64,000 nucleotides of DNA, taken from the NCBI GenBank assembly GCA_963799245.1, contig CAWCWN010000003.1, forward strand, positions 248,001-312,000, in the 5' to 3' direction. Below the pieces are notes generated by a model, which did not search any database, was not told the origin of the DNA, and saw nothing but the letters and a program-made list of their open reading frames with translations. Position numbers and translations under genes: made by a program. The stretch comes from CAWCWN01 sp963799245 (GTDB taxonomy: Bacteria; Chloroflexota; Ktedonobacteria; Ktedonobacterales; Ktedonobacteraceae). Of the stretch, positions 54,103 through 63,505 are shown piece by piece (position 1 is the stretch's first letter; every line of letters begins with the position of its first letter).

Positions 54103-55543
54103 GGGGCATGAGGGCTTTCAGGTATAGGTTTTTGGGCGCAGTCAAGCAGCAGTGCGCGCTCGTGCTCGTGCCCGACGCTTCTGTTCCCGTTTGCGCTCCC
54201 GCTGACGGAGTTCAGAAGGTCGCGGCAGTTTCCTGGGAGCCGTGATAGTCTGAGGCCACGTTTGGGGCAAGAGCCTGCCGCAGGCCAAGACCTCAGCGTT
54301 GAACAGCGCGGCTACTAACCCCAGGCGTCCGCGCACGACACAACTTAACCGGCGTGGCGGCGGCTGACCCGCTGGCCGCTTGCGCCGACGACAAGCAACA
54401 TGCGGGGCTGGCAGCGGCTCGCCGCGTCTTTCCTCCCGTTGCTCCTCCTCGGCCTGGCAACCCACGCTCAGCGTCCAGACCTGGGCCACGGCCATCGCCA
54501 ACCAGAGCCGTTCTACGCGACTGGCCTCCAGCATTTTGCTGTGGTGCCAGCCCCAGAGGCCGCGTTTGAAGTCTTTGAAGCCGGTTTCCACCCAAGTACG
54601 CATGCCATACCAACTCACTTCGGCTTGCTCTGGTTCCAGATCAGTGAGCACCGCCCAGGGATGCTCATAGCCTGCCTCCCAATGCATCAGCAAGGTACAG
54701 GTCAGGCGGCTGGCTTTCCCCACAAAGCACTCCACTCTTCCTTTCCAACTCGTTCCCGGCGTGGGAACCCATCGACTGATCCAGTCACAGGTCTCCTCTC
54801 CCACCACACGCGCTTTGACCCCCACGTTGATCCGCAAGAACGGATGCCAGCCACAGGTGCAGATGGCCTGGAACAACCAGCGGGCATACAAGCCTCGATC
54901 TGCCAGGACCAGCACCTGCCAGTCCGGCGGAATGCTGCCCTCCAGGTGCGTGAGCAGCCCTTCCCAATGTGGTCGCCACGAGCCTTTCTCATGCCCTCCC
55001 AAGACTTTCCACGCCACCGGAATGGCGCAACTGCGCACCACCACGCTGATCGACAAAATCGTCCAGCGCTCTCCCAAGGTCGTAGCGTCCAGGACCAGCA
55101 CCATTTGCTGGTTCCCTTGCTGCCACAGGCGCACCACCCAACAGAGCAAGGGGGCAAAACACGAGGTCACATCCAGTTCCCGGCGCTTCTTCCCGCTCTT
55201 GTGTTTCGCATCCAGATACCACTCGCGCAAGCGCTGAAACACGGTCTGTTCCTCTTGTTCCAACACCAGCGCCAGCAGAGCACTGAGTTGCGTAATCCCT
55301 GCTGCTCCCGACAGCGCGATCCCCACGCTCCAGAGCACTAGCCCCCACACTTGCGGTTTACTCAAATGGGCAAAGGCCATTGACACTTCTTGTGACCATT
55401 GCGATAATCGATCCGGGCAAGACATATCCGTTCTCCTGCTTTTGATGAGTCTGTGGTTTTTTCATCGTAGCAGATGGCGGCGTCTTGCCGCTCCTTTTTC
55501 ACCTTCCTTTCCCAAAAATCTATACTTGAAAGGGGCATGAGGG
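54103..55543. mobile_element. IS4-type insertion sequence with 12-bp target duplication
   Basis: GGGGCATGAGGG occurs at 54103-54114 and 55532-55543. Inside it, the ends are inverted repeats: left CTTTCAGGTATAGGTTTTTG, right (read inwards) TTTCAAGTATAGATTTTTGG, about 21 bp with two mismatches. The element is therefore ~54115-55531. IS4-family elements make duplications of 9-12 bp, consistent with the transposase. Confidence 0.85.
54142..55425 (-). CDS. IS4-family transposase
   Basis: 427 residues. DDE core: MVLVLDATTLGERWTILSIS (first Asp ~114), VLVLADRGLYARWLFQAI (second Asp ~183), and the YREK signature as YGMRTWVETGFKDFK (Tyr-x2-Arg-x3-Glu-x6-Lys, ~281-295). The C-terminal ~90 residues are rich in Arg/Pro and not conserved. 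The frame is intact and the terminal repeats are present. Confidence 0.9.
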   Translation of the reverse strand: MSCPDRLSQWSQEVSMAFAHLSKPQVWGLVLWSVGIALSGAAGITQLSALLALVLEQEEQTVFQRLREWYLDAKHKSGKKRRELDVTSCFAPLLCWVVRLWQQGNQQMVLVLDATTLGERWTILSISVVVRSCAIPVAWKVLGGHEKGSWRPHWEGLLTHLEGSIPPDWQVLVLADRGLYARWLFQAICTCGWHPFLRINVGVKARVVGEETCDWISRWVPTPGTSWKGRVECFVGKASRLTCTLLMHWEAGYEHPWAVLTDLEPEQAEVSWYGMRTWVETGFKDFKRGLWGWHHSKMLEASRVERLWLAMAVAQVWTLSVGCQAEEEQREERRGEPLPAPHVACRRRKRPAGQPPPRRLSCVVRGRLGLVAALFNAEVLACGRLLPQTWPQTITAPRKLPRPSELRQRERKREQKRRARARARTAA

Positions 55544-55561
55544 GGGATGCTATTCAATCGT

Positions 55562-55940
55562 GACCAATCGTGACACAGCGGGGTACACAGGGGTGGGTAG
55601 TCATCAGTTGGTGACTATTGGAGTAGGGATAGTCATGATATGGTGACTATCATCACTATATGGTGACTACCTCTCTTTATCTCCTGTGTGTTTGTGTCTG
55701 ATGCGTAGCGGCGAGTGTAACCGGCCAATGGGGCGGGGAGTTGTGGCCGGGGAGGGTGATGTGGCGAATTTATATCATTAAACGATGTATTGATACTGTG
55801 TTTCATTAGGTTCTATGTGTGATGTATAGCTGATATCAACGCAGGGGAACGAAGGCAACAAGCCGTTATGTTATGTCAAGTAGCACCCCAGCACGCAGCC
55901 ACAACACAACGACATGTTACCCACAATATTATGTCAAGTA
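55562..55940. repeat. Short direct repeats next to the integrase gene
   Basis: TGGTGACTA occurs at 55609, 55641 and 55661, interleaved with the inverted form TAGTCAT (near 55598 and 55630). TTATGTCAAGTA occurs at 55871-55882 and 55929-55940. The 550-base gap between the IS and the integrase stop has no gene. Such repeats fit integrase arm sites or an attachment site, or a replication region; no core crossover sequence could be fixed. Confidence 0.5.
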
Positions 55941-56093
55941 TATACATGCTGACAACATGACGTATAGACAGCCTACTCAATAACGCTCTGTAGTTGAAAT
56001 CTGAGCTTTTTGTCCTGATGACCTCTCATTATACCTACTCCAACCTATACTCGCTCAGAAATCGACTACAGCGCGATTATCTCCAACTGTGTG

Positions 56094-57101
56094 CTATCCC
56101 AACTTCACCCCCTTGTTAGCTACACGACCCGACTCCGCATATCTCAGGGGCATGGCGGGGCTACTCCAACCACCGGCATCCTGTAGCGACTTGATGTCAG
56201 TACCGCCCTTCACAGCAGCCGTAGCCCAGTAGTGGCGGCAATCGTGAGCACTTAAGCCATTCAAGCCGATTACATCGCCCAGCACGCACACACGGTCAGT
56301 TATAGCCCTCTCGCTCATGATACCTTCGAGTTTGCCTCCCTTACGACTACCAGCAAGCAAACGGGGTGAATTGGCAGGCATGACTCCAGCATAGCGGTTC
56401 CAAGCAAGCAGTGTATCGCGGGTGAGATCATGGTTTTGTACCTTGTCTACCTTCTGCCTGTAGAATGTGAGACTGCCATCAACGATACAGCCGGGGGTGA
56501 GTGCTGCTACCTCTCCACAACGCAAGCCATGATCGAGCAGGAGGCACATCAATAGCGCGTCTCTCCTGCCTTGTGGTGTATCCGGCTGTGTCTTGAGTAG
56601 AGCGGCCTGTGTGGTGCTGATCGAGACTGCTACGGCTTTCTTGTTACCTACTCTGGTTACTTCTCTCCCCTCATCAACATGGCGGCCTTCAGAGTGACGA
56701 TAGCCCTGTACCAGCTTGATCAAACCGTAGTCGGCGGCGTCGATAACCTGAGCCTTAGCAGCGAGTTTACAGTACACCTTGATCGTAGCGAGTCGTGCAT
56801 TGATACTCTCGATAGCATATCCAGCAGCAAGCATCCAGCGAACAAAGCCCTCCACAAGCCCATGCGTTACACCCTGCCAGGTATCGGGGGCGTGCATGAG
56901 ATCTTCTGTAGTGAGTACCAGCCCTGCGTTGGCGAGATAGGTAGTGAAGACAGCCAAGTCGGCATGATGGCGGCGTAATGTGTTCTGAGCTACGCGTGAG
57001 TGGTAGTCATCGAAGGCACCTTGAGCAGCGTGGTGGTTAGCGATATGACCAATGAGAGCGAGTGGTGAAGACGTGGTAGCGGGTACGATTTCCTGCGTCA
57101 T
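56094..57101 (-). CDS. Tyrosine recombinase/integrase
   Basis: 335 residues. N-terminal SAM-like core-binding domain ~30-120 (RVAQNTLRRHHADLAVFTTY). Catalytic domain ~165-335 with Arg in HGLRCGEVAAL (~196), HxxR in LSAHDCRHYWA (~286-289), a further His/Trp and the nucleophile Tyr in MPLRYAESG (~322). It catalyses site-specific DNA strand exchange. Short repeats downstream and the accessory character of the DNA to the right suggest that it belongs to an integrative element rather than to chromosome-dimer resolution. Confidence 0.88.
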   Translation of the reverse strand: MTQEIVPATTSSPLALIGHIANHHAAQGAFDDYHSRVAQNTLRRHHADLAVFTTYLANAGLVLTTEDLMHAPDTWQGVTHGLVEGFVRWMLAAGYAIESINARLATIKVYCKLAAKAQVIDAADYGLIKLVQGYRHSEGRHVDEGREVTRVGNKKAVAVSISTTQAALLKTQPDTPQGRRDALLMCLLLDHGLRCGEVAALTPGCIVDGSLTFYRQKVDKVQNHDLTRDTLLAWNRYAGVMPANSPRLLAGSRKGGKLEGIMSERAITDRVCVLGDVIGLNGLSAHDCRHYWATAAVKGGTDIKSLQDAGGWSSPAMPLRYAESGRVANKGVKLG

Positions 57102-57298
57102 GATGAGAGTCCTTTCATCGTGTTTGCTTCCGATACCTCTAACATATCAGTAGCTATTCAGAGTATAATATGGGGTGAATGTGCTGTCAAGAGGAGATGA
57201 GGATGACTGCAAGGTATACGGCCAATGAGGATGGTAAGTGATCGAGTTATATAGCGTGAGGGTGACGTTTGCCGGTTACACTGCGCCATCAAGGGGTG

Positions 57299-57437
57299 TC
57301 TTGTGTAAGAGTGACGACCGCCAGTAAGCATGTACGCACAAGAGCACATCATGGCGCTACTTGTTACACAAGAGTGGGGTGCGCCGTTGCTAAGGGTCGG
57401 GGATGAAAGCGCGAGGCCGTCACCGCTCGAAATTTCT
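57299..57437. repeat. Copy A of a diverged ~135-bp intergenic repeat
   Basis: It shares with copy B an ordered set of blocks: TCTTGTGTAAG, GTGACGA, CTTGTTACACAAG, GCGCCGTT, GCGCGAGGCCGTC, CCGCT and GAAATTT. CTTGTGTAA and TTACACAAG are inverted repeats of each other, so the unit can fold. It lies in a 518-base region without supported genes. Confidence 0.6.
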
Positions 57438-57619
57438 TCCTTTTCGACGCTCTCTAATGGTTGAGTTTAATCGAAATGAGGGAGGGAACGTACAACGGTG
57501 CCATCCTCAATCCTACGATAGGCCCTCCCTGTATTGCGGTTCTTGGTTGACCTTCCCGGCATGATCTGATATTATAGCCGAGAAATTCTCTTTGGTCGTG
57601 TTTGGAGGATTAATGTCAA

Positions 57620-57823
57620 TTGACCAAAACAGGAATTTATACAGCTCTTGTAGCTGTAGGGGAGTTGTTTGTACAATTCCCTCTCGCATTAGTTGTTACG
57701 GCGATTTGTCTGTCTGGTATTGTAGTCTTCATACTCGTGAATGAGGAAGCGTGTAGCCGACTCGAACGATTACTCAAGGTTATATTCTGGAGAGATAGGT
57801 CGCAGAACAAAGGAGGCGAATAA
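57620..57823 (+). CDS. Small single-span membrane protein
   Basis: 67 codons from TTG 57620, one hydrophobic helix (FPLALVVTAICLSGIVVFIL) and a basic tail (FWRDRSQNKGGE). GGAGG precedes by 11 bases. An overlapping ATG at 57613 is better placed for that site but gives a Cys-rich 43-codon frame that looks random. A terminator follows directly, supporting expression of some product. It resembles small holin-like or element-encoded membrane proteins in size only. Confidence 0.45.
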   Translation: MTKTGIYTALVAVGELFVQFPLALVVTAICLSGIVVFILVNEEACSRLERLLKVIFWRDRSQNKGGE

Positions 57824-57853
57824 ATTCCTTAACACCACCAAGCAAAGGAAAGA

Positions 57854-57885
57854 CCTCTGGTTCGTGTAGCCAGGGGTTTTTCTTT
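57854..57885 (+). terminator. Rho-independent terminator
   Basis: CCTCTGG, nine-base loop, CCAGGGG (one G-T pair), then TTTTTCTTT. It lies 31 bases after the small membrane protein gene. Confidence 0.75.
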
Positions 57886-58062
57886 ATTCAAGCCTCGAAG
57901 CAATCAAGAACCGGGCGCGTCACCAAGGAGGGGTACGAGAGGATAGGGCGCGTCGTTGGAGGGGCGGTCGTCTTGAAGGGCTTCGCCCATGGTAAACGGC
58001 AGGTGTTGCGTTGGGTTAGGGGTACACGTGTCTATTGCTATAGATGCTGCTATGGTGAGGCT

Positions 58063-58196
58063 TCTTGTGTAAGTATTGTGTATTGGTGACGATACTGCCC
58101 GTCAGAATCCTCGTTGTTGCTTGTTACACAAGAAATGCGATGCGCCGTTACACAAGACATGATGGGAATGCGCGAGGCCGTCGCCGCTTGAAATTT
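58063..58196. repeat. Copy B of a diverged ~135-bp intergenic repeat
   Basis: The same block order as copy A (57299-57437), with a third TTACACAAG at 58148. It lies just downstream of the DUF4352 gene end. The two copies flank the small membrane protein gene. Confidence 0.6.
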
Positions 58197-58243
58197 TTCA
58201 CCTTCAGATATGTAGCCAGCGTTTAGGCTGGCTACACGGTGTT

Positions 58244-59011
58244 CTAGAGGTTGATGTCCCAGGTTGCCTGATCGCTCGTCAGAAAATCAGGTTGGTACGT
58301 GAATGTAAATTGCTTCATGCTCTTTGGGACCTCATAGGTGAGTTGCCCGCGCAGTTTCGCGCCATCTCGAAGCGCCGTATCATCAGGAGGAGTTTCGCCA
58401 GTTATCACGGTTTCGGTATAGGACTGACCAGTCGAATCATTGAGTTTGAAATCCACGCCGCTGCTAACGTTCTTGGGGCTACCAGTTCCGTTCTTCACGG
58501 TCACGTCCACAATAAGATAAGTGTCACCAGCTTTGAGATCATCATATGGGCCGCCCTGGGTGGTCTTAACGCTGTTGAGGGTCATGCTCATTGAACCGAC
58601 GGTTGCGGTTTGCCCTACCTTATAATCACTACCTGAGCTTGATGACGCGGGTTGTGTGGCTGAGGTGTTGCCATTGCCCGCGGCAACAGTTATCGTCGCA
58701 GCGGCATTGCTGAGAGATGTAGATACCGAGTGGGCCGCAGTGGCGGTAATAATAACTCCGACGATAATGCTGAGCACGATAAGCAGCAAGCACCCGCCTC
58801 CAATCCAGAAGAGCGGTCCGCGTTTCTTCTTTGGCGATGGCGGTACGGGTGGCACGTACGTCGGATCATTCTGGTTGTAGGGCTGCTGCTGTGGCGGATA
58901 CTGTGTATACGTCTGCTGCTGTTGATATGGTGGCGGGGGAGGTGTGCCTTGTCCAGGCTGTTGTTGATAGGGATAAGATGGCTGTTCTGGATTTTGAGGT
59001 GGTTGTTGCAT
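58244..59011 (-). CDS. Membrane-anchored DUF4352 protein
   Basis: 255 residues from ATG 59011, with AGGAG five bases upstream. A Pro/Gln/Tyr-rich cytosolic N-terminus (~1-62), KKKRG, one membrane segment (LFWIGGGCLLLIVLSIIVGV, ~67-86), a Ser/Thr linker, then a DUF4352-type immunoglobulin-like domain (YKVGQTATVGSMSMTLNSVK; GDTYLIVDVTVKNGTGSPK; QLTYEVPKSMKQFTFTY). Such domains lie outside the membrane and their function is unknown. The Pro-rich tail may bind cytosolic partners. Confidence 0.8.
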   Translation of the reverse strand: MQQPPQNPEQPSYPYQQQPGQGTPPPPPYQQQQTYTQYPPQQQPYNQNDPTYVPPVPPSPKKKRGPLFWIGGGCLLLIVLSIIVGVIITATAAHSVSTSLSNAAATITVAAGNGNTSATQPASSSSGSDYKVGQTATVGSMSMTLNSVKTTQGGPYDDLKAGDTYLIVDVTVKNGTGSPKNVSSGVDFKLNDSTGQSYTETVITGETPPDDTALRDGAKLRGQLTYEVPKSMKQFTFTYQPDFLTSDQATWDINL

Positions 59012-59337
59012 TGTTTCTCCTTCTCTCATTTAGTTTCAATGTAGTCCAATTTATATCAATAGGGGATAAACTGACACGATTATAACACAACCATTCTCAA
59101 CTCAGCAATAGATCGGTATTAGAAAAGACCTCCGGTATGCTATTGGCCAGTACGGTTTTTTCCTGCTCCGAGCAATGAGAAGACGGCGAGCGGCGATTAA
59201 AGATCATCCACTACCCTGCTCATCCATCCCTCCACCACGACTTTACGTTATCGGCTGTGCTTCGTTTATTACATTGATGATCTTATACTCGATCGATTAA
59301 CGTACAGGAGTGAAGTAGCCAATGAAGGCTGAATACA
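59012..59337. other. Intergenic region before IS630
   Basis: About 330 bases between the DUF4352 start and the IS630 left end. No gene or clear repeat is visible; the promoter of the DUF4352 gene should lie here. Confidence 0.3.
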
Positions 59338-60527
59338 TAGTGCATTCTCAAGAAAGGTGATCGCGAATGTGGTATGATAGACCGCATGAAGCAACCAATC
59401 TTTGTTCGCTCACTCAGCGAGGAAGAATACAAGCAGCTCGAAGCTGGTTTACGTTCCTCGCATGCTTTTGTGTTACGTCGCAGCCAGATCCTGCTCGCCA
59501 GTTCCCGTGGCGAACGGGTGCCCAGCATTGCCACGGCGCTGAGCTGCGACCAGCAAACCGTTCGCAATGCCATCCATGCTTTCAACCAGCAGGGACGAGA
59601 AGCTCTGCAAGCCGGTTCAAGTCGTCCTCTGCACGTACGCACTGCCCTCGCAGGCGTCGATGCCGAGGCCTTCAAGGCGCTGCTGCACCGTCCCCCACGC
59701 GATTTTGGCTTCGAAACCAGTCTGTGGACGCTTTCCCTGGTCGCCAAAGAGTGTGTCAAGCAAGGCTGGACGATGCGGCTGGTCAGTTGCGAGACCATTC
59801 GCCAGACACTCAAGAAATTGGGAATCAACTGGAAGCGAGCCAAGCACTGGATTACCAGTCCCGATCCCTTGTATTTCAAAAAAAAACGGCGCGCGATCGC
59901 TTGATCGCCTGGGCAAGCACACAGCCTGGCTGGGCCATCGGGTTTCTGGATGAGGTCTGGTGGAGCCGGTTCGCACTGCCGCGGGTGCAGGCGTGGCAAG
60001 GGAAAGATCAGCCGGTACGGCTGGTGGAGCAGGTCTGGCAAAAGGATGATCCCGACCCAAAGGCGTTGGCCTGTTATGGGGTCCTTTGGCAACAGGGACC
60101 GGCCAGTGATCCGCTCCGCCGTCAGCTGTCGCTGCGCTTTGTGGATGGTCGCCCGGTGAGTGCCATCACCACCCAATTTCTGGCGTGGTGTTGCACCCAA
60201 CTGCAAGCGCAAGGCAAGACCAACTGGTTGCTGATCTGGGATAATGCCTCCTTTCACGTGAGCAAGCTGGTGCGGACCTGGATCAGAGAGCACAACCGCC
60301 TGATCAAGCAAGCGGGCACAGGGGTGCGTATTCTGCCCTGTTTTCTGCCGACCAAAAGTCCCTGGCTCAACCCGATTGAGCCGAAGTGGGTGCATGCCAA
60401 ACGCAAGGTGGTCGAGCGAGATGGCTTGCTTACCGCCAAGCAGTTGGCCCAACGCGTTTGTTCTTACTTTGGATGCTCTTATGAAACTCATCTTTCCATT
60501 CCCGATCAGGCCGCTTGATTTGCAATA
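59338..60527. mobile_element. IS630-family insertion sequence in a TA target
   Basis: The element spans 59340-60525 with TA on both sides. The inverted ends are about 28 bp: left GTGCATTCTCAAGAAAGGTG and right (read inwards) TTGCAAATCAAGCGGCCTGA, both continuing ATCG-GAATG. A TA duplication is typical of IS630/Tc1 elements. Confidence 0.85.
59374..60518 (+). CDS. IS630-family transposase made by frameshifting at an A9 run
   Basis: The first frame (59374-59904; ATG 59386 also possible) encodes the HTH part (SIATALSCDQQTVRNAIHAF) and ends soon after TTTC-A9 (59878-59886). The second frame, one base back, continues with the DDE domain: GFLDEVWWSRF (first Asp), LLIWDNASFHV (second Asp) and LNPIEPKWVHAKRK (Glu). 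A minus-one shift at the A run gives a ~380-residue protein. Programmed frameshifting is known in IS630 elements, so this is probably functional rather than broken. Confidence 0.85.
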
Positions 60528-60560
60528 GGTTGGTGGCAGAAAATAAAGCAACACCCAGTT

Positions 60561-61571
60561 ATGAATATTGTCATTATTGGGGCGAGTGTGTTAGGTGTTG
60601 CGTTCATTGTTGTGGTTATCTTGGGGTATCGGTTCAATTGGAGCTGGACAGGACTTGCCCCCTATACTCCTCCTACCAATGCCAATAACTTCCAGCGAGG
60701 GAAAACGCTTTGGGACTGGATGCAGCTCCTGTTTATCCCGATTGTGCTGGCCGTTGGTGGATTTTGGCTCAACCAAATACAAAAGAGCAGAGAGGAAAAA
60801 ACCGCAGAACAACGGGCTAAGATAGAACGAGAGGTAATAGAGAAACGTGCAGAAAACGAACGGGAGATTGCATTCGACAACCAACGTGAAAAAGCGTTAC
60901 AGGACTACATCGACAAAATATCTGAACTTCTGCTTGAGAAGCACCTGCACGAGTCAAAACTGGGGAAACTGGAAGATGAGGCAGCCAAAATAGTAGCACG
61001 TGTACGAACAATCACCGTGCTCTCTCAACTTGATGCTAGACGCATTGGATATGTCTTTGCATTTTTACGTGAGACTGGCCTCATGCGAAACCCGCCTAAT
61101 AGAAGTATTGTCACTCTCAGTGACGCTGATCTCAATGGGATGAATTTCAGAAGTGCTGATCTCCATGATGTCAATCTCAGCGAAGCCTTGCTCTACAAAG
61201 CTAACCTAAGCAAAGCCTGCCTGATGTATGCCAACCTATGCGATGCCAACCTGTGCGATGCCAACCTGAGCCAAGCCGAACTGCTAGGAGCCAACCTAAG
61301 CCACGCCAGCCTGTCAGGAGCCAGCTTGAGAGGAGCCCACCTGTCCCTTACCAACCTGAGTGGAGCCTACCTGAGCGAAGCTGACCTGAGCGAAGCTGAC
61401 CTGTTTATAGCCAATCTGAGCAAAGCCAATCTGAGCAAAGCCAATCTAAGGGAAGCCGATCTGAGCAAAGCCAACCTGATGGGTGCTACAGGCATTACTA
61501 ATGAAGAACTAGAGAAAGAAGCCAAATCGCTCGATGGCGCAACCATGCCTGATGGAACAACGCACCCCTAA
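60561..61571 (+). CDS. Membrane pentapeptide-repeat protein
   Basis: 336 residues. Two membrane segments (~3-23 and ~55-72), a charged coiled coil (~75-150; EEKTAEQRAKIEREVIEKRA) and a C-terminal right-handed beta-helix of ~26 pentapeptide repeats of the A(D/N)LS type (~185-315; for example YANLCDANLCDANLSQAELL). The arrangement is common in bacterial signalling or defence-associated pentapeptide proteins; the exact role is unknown. It begins 36 bases after the IS630 right end, so its natural promoter may have been displaced. Confidence 0.88.
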   Translation: MNIVIIGASVLGVAFIVVVILGYRFNWSWTGLAPYTPPTNANNFQRGKTLWDWMQLLFIPIVLAVGGFWLNQIQKSREEKTAEQRAKIEREVIEKRAENEREIAFDNQREKALQDYIDKISELLLEKHLHESKLGKLEDEAAKIVARVRTITVLSQLDARRIGYVFAFLRETGLMRNPPNRSIVTLSDADLNGMNFRSADLHDVNLSEALLYKANLSKACLMYANLCDANLCDANLSQAELLGANLSHASLSGASLRGAHLSLTNLSGAYLSEADLSEADLFIANLSKANLSKANLREADLSKANLMGATGITNEELEKEAKSLDGATMPDGTTHP

Positions 61572-61587
61572 TGGGAGACAGCAGACT

Positions 61588-61745
61588 ACAGCAGGCGTGT
61601 CCATCCTTCTACTTCATCTAGCTCTCCCTGCGCGAGTCTGTACATCTGCTGGTAGTCGAGTCCGTGAGCCAGGCAGAAGGAGTGCAAATTGGGGATACGG
61701 CTGGACTACAATTAAGGCTCATCCATTAGGTAACCCTCCTCTCCA
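61588..61745 (-). pseudogene. Truncated paralogue of the small protein at 63164-63376
   Basis: On the minus strand the frame reads SSRIPNLHSFCLAHGLDYQQ then MYRLAQGELDEVEGWTRLL and stop. It parallels TRIPDLHAFCLAHNLDFNQV and YRLAQREIAESRRYRDGQG of the gene at 63.2 kb. The upstream part, including any start, is missing or unrecognisable. Confidence 0.65.
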
Positions 61746-62151
61746 AGTCTAGCAACGGTATGATTTATACAATCTCGGTACTCTTTCTATGTTTGCTTGC
61801 TTGAAGTACTGGTAATGTTACTCAAGACAGGGTTACACGTTCCACTCTGTAGGAAAGTGATAGTTAAAGTTGTATCAACAAGTGTCATCGCTGTTCACGT
61901 AATAGCCTTGAAAAGTATAAGGAGCAATGGTATTGAGAAACCAACTAAGGATCACTGTGAAACCACGAAACGACGAGAACTGGAATGAAGAAACTATGAA
62001 AGAGGCGTTTACGAATGCCGAGATCGTAAAGACAGGCTTTTTCCCGCTGAATGGTAAACTGTCCTTGAGCAAGCGTGGTGGAAGCTCGGCAAGAGCAGTA
62101 ACCAGATTCGCGGAAAACGTCTCTCCATGCGCAGGCTTCTTGTTGAGCTAA

Positions 62152-62355
62152 ATTCATTCTCAAGCCGAGATTGCCATTCAGCTTTTCCCTAGTCCTGACT
62201 CCGATGTAGAGAAAAAAGTACAGGTGGTGGTGGCCATTGACATGATAGATGGGCCTACTAAATCACAATTAGAGTTCCTTAATAACCTTCGCGATGGAGA
62301 GAAGATTATCGAGGAGTACCACCTATACGGTGCAAACGGCTATCAGGCTTGGTAG
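62152..62355 (+). pseudogene. Coding tail without a start
   Basis: A frame following an in-frame stop encodes QAEIAIQLFPSPDSDVEKKV, VVVAIDMIDGPTKSQLEFLN and ends EYHLYGANGYQAW. Composition looks coding, but no start or ribosome-binding site exists; the 74 codons before the stop may be its decayed beginning. Not recognised. The rest of the 61572-62568 gap shows nothing else. Confidence 0.4.
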
Positions 62356-62568
62356 TAGGCACTTTTAGCAGAGGAGTGGACTGAGGGAGGAGAGTGCAGG
62401 GCGGGAGCTGAGTGAATAAGTGGTTCATCAAGAAAAAAGCTCAGTGGCTCCGCACTCCACCTCTAATTTAACATAAGCTCTACCGTTATACTAGTGCCTG
62501 GTACGTTTTCCCCTCATTGCAATCTCAGAGTTATCAAGAACCAAGCACGTTCGACATCGCTTACGCAT

Positions 62569-63111
62569 CTACTCATTCATATCCAATTTATAGCCTGCTA
62601 ATTCTGTTAGAATTCCGATTATCTCATTGAGTTTTTCTACCTCACGCGATGCATTTACGACATAATGTTTAGTTCTTACCTTTTCTAATAAAGAATGGAG
62701 GAATTCTTCACGAAACTTTAGCAGGATTTTACAGGCATTATGCAAGAGTTTGGAAGCATCCCTGTTAACCTTTTTATCTTGGTTAGACAGTAGTTTCTGA
62801 GATACTTCAATTATGTTAACAACTACGCTATCACTAAAAAGAATTTCAAGCCTGACGATAGCTTCGACGGGAATAGTATCAAAACTCCTTACTTGCATGG
62901 AACCGACGTAGGACTTATTGTGAAAGTATATGGCCAAATCGTAGAGGTATGTTACCAACGGCTCTATTCCCTCCAATAAGTAGTTTTTTTCATACCACTC
63001 TTTATTAGCGTTTCTTCTGGCTTCTCGCGTACCAATCCAATTCGTTGCAATCACAATCAAGCCTCCGACAACCGTTGCAATTAGCGTTTGGATCAGTTGA
63101 CTGTAATTCAT
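62569..63111 (-). CDS. Hypothetical protein with N-terminal membrane anchor
   Basis: 180 residues. One membrane segment (LIQTLIATVVGGLIVIATNW, ~6-25) followed by a helical soluble part (EWYEKNYLLEGIEPLVTYLY; KLLHNACKILLKFREEFLHS). AT-richer codon use than most of the window suggests acquisition. Not recognised; similar anchored helical proteins are common in phage- and defence-related islands. Confidence 0.65.
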   Translation of the reverse strand: MNYSQLIQTLIATVVGGLIVIATNWIGTREARRNANKEWYEKNYLLEGIEPLVTYLYDLAIYFHNKSYVGSMQVRSFDTIPVEAIVRLEILFSDSVVVNIIEVSQKLLSNQDKKVNRDASKLLHNACKILLKFREEFLHSLLEKVRTKHYVVNASREVEKLNEIIGILTELAGYKLDMNE

Positions 63112-63163
63112 CTGTTTGTCCTTTCAATCCATTGCAAATTCTCATCCAATATAACAATTTATC

Positions 63164-63376
63164 TCAACCTTGTCCATCCCTGTACCTCCGCGACTCCGCG
63201 ATTTCTCTCTGTGCCAGTCTGTACACCTGATTGAAGTCAAGGTTGTGAGCTAGGCAGAAGGCGTGTAGGTCGGGGATGCGGGTATATTCGGTTCCATCTG
63301 GTGATACGAGTCCTTTCCAAGTGTTACGAGTGCGGCGTTGGGTATATGGTGCTGGTCGGTGGTAAATTTTTCTCAT
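63164..63376 (-). CDS. Small protein with NUMOD-like LVSPDG...NLxxFCxxH module
   Basis: About 70 residues from ATG 63376. WKGLVSPDGTEYTRIPDLHA then FCLAHNLDFNQVYRLAQREI resembles the short DNA-binding modules attached to homing endonucleases and found alone in phages (pattern S/DPDG...NLxxFCxxHxL). The frame is open upstream to 63655, but that part is the repeat-rich GGGATGCA region and looks non-coding. A truncated second copy lies at 61588-61745. Confidence 0.55.
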   Translation of the reverse strand: MRKIYHRPAPYTQRRTRNTWKGLVSPDGTEYTRIPDLHAFCLAHNLDFNQVYRLAQREIAESRRYRDGQG

Positions 63377-63505
63377 GGTTGGGGTAAATGTTCCCTTTCG
63401 TTGTGTTGATGATAGGGGCACGGGCAGGTGACAGTCAAGGGGACGCGGGAAGGGGCGGCCATCCACTAGGGGAGACGCAAGGGGAAGGGCGCGGCGATCT
63501 AGGAG

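Noticed and set aside
54400..55341. 313-codon frame on the plus strand within the IS4-type element
   Set aside because: It is antisense to the transposase, which has intact DDE and YREK motifs; GC-rich codon bias explains the long shadow frame.
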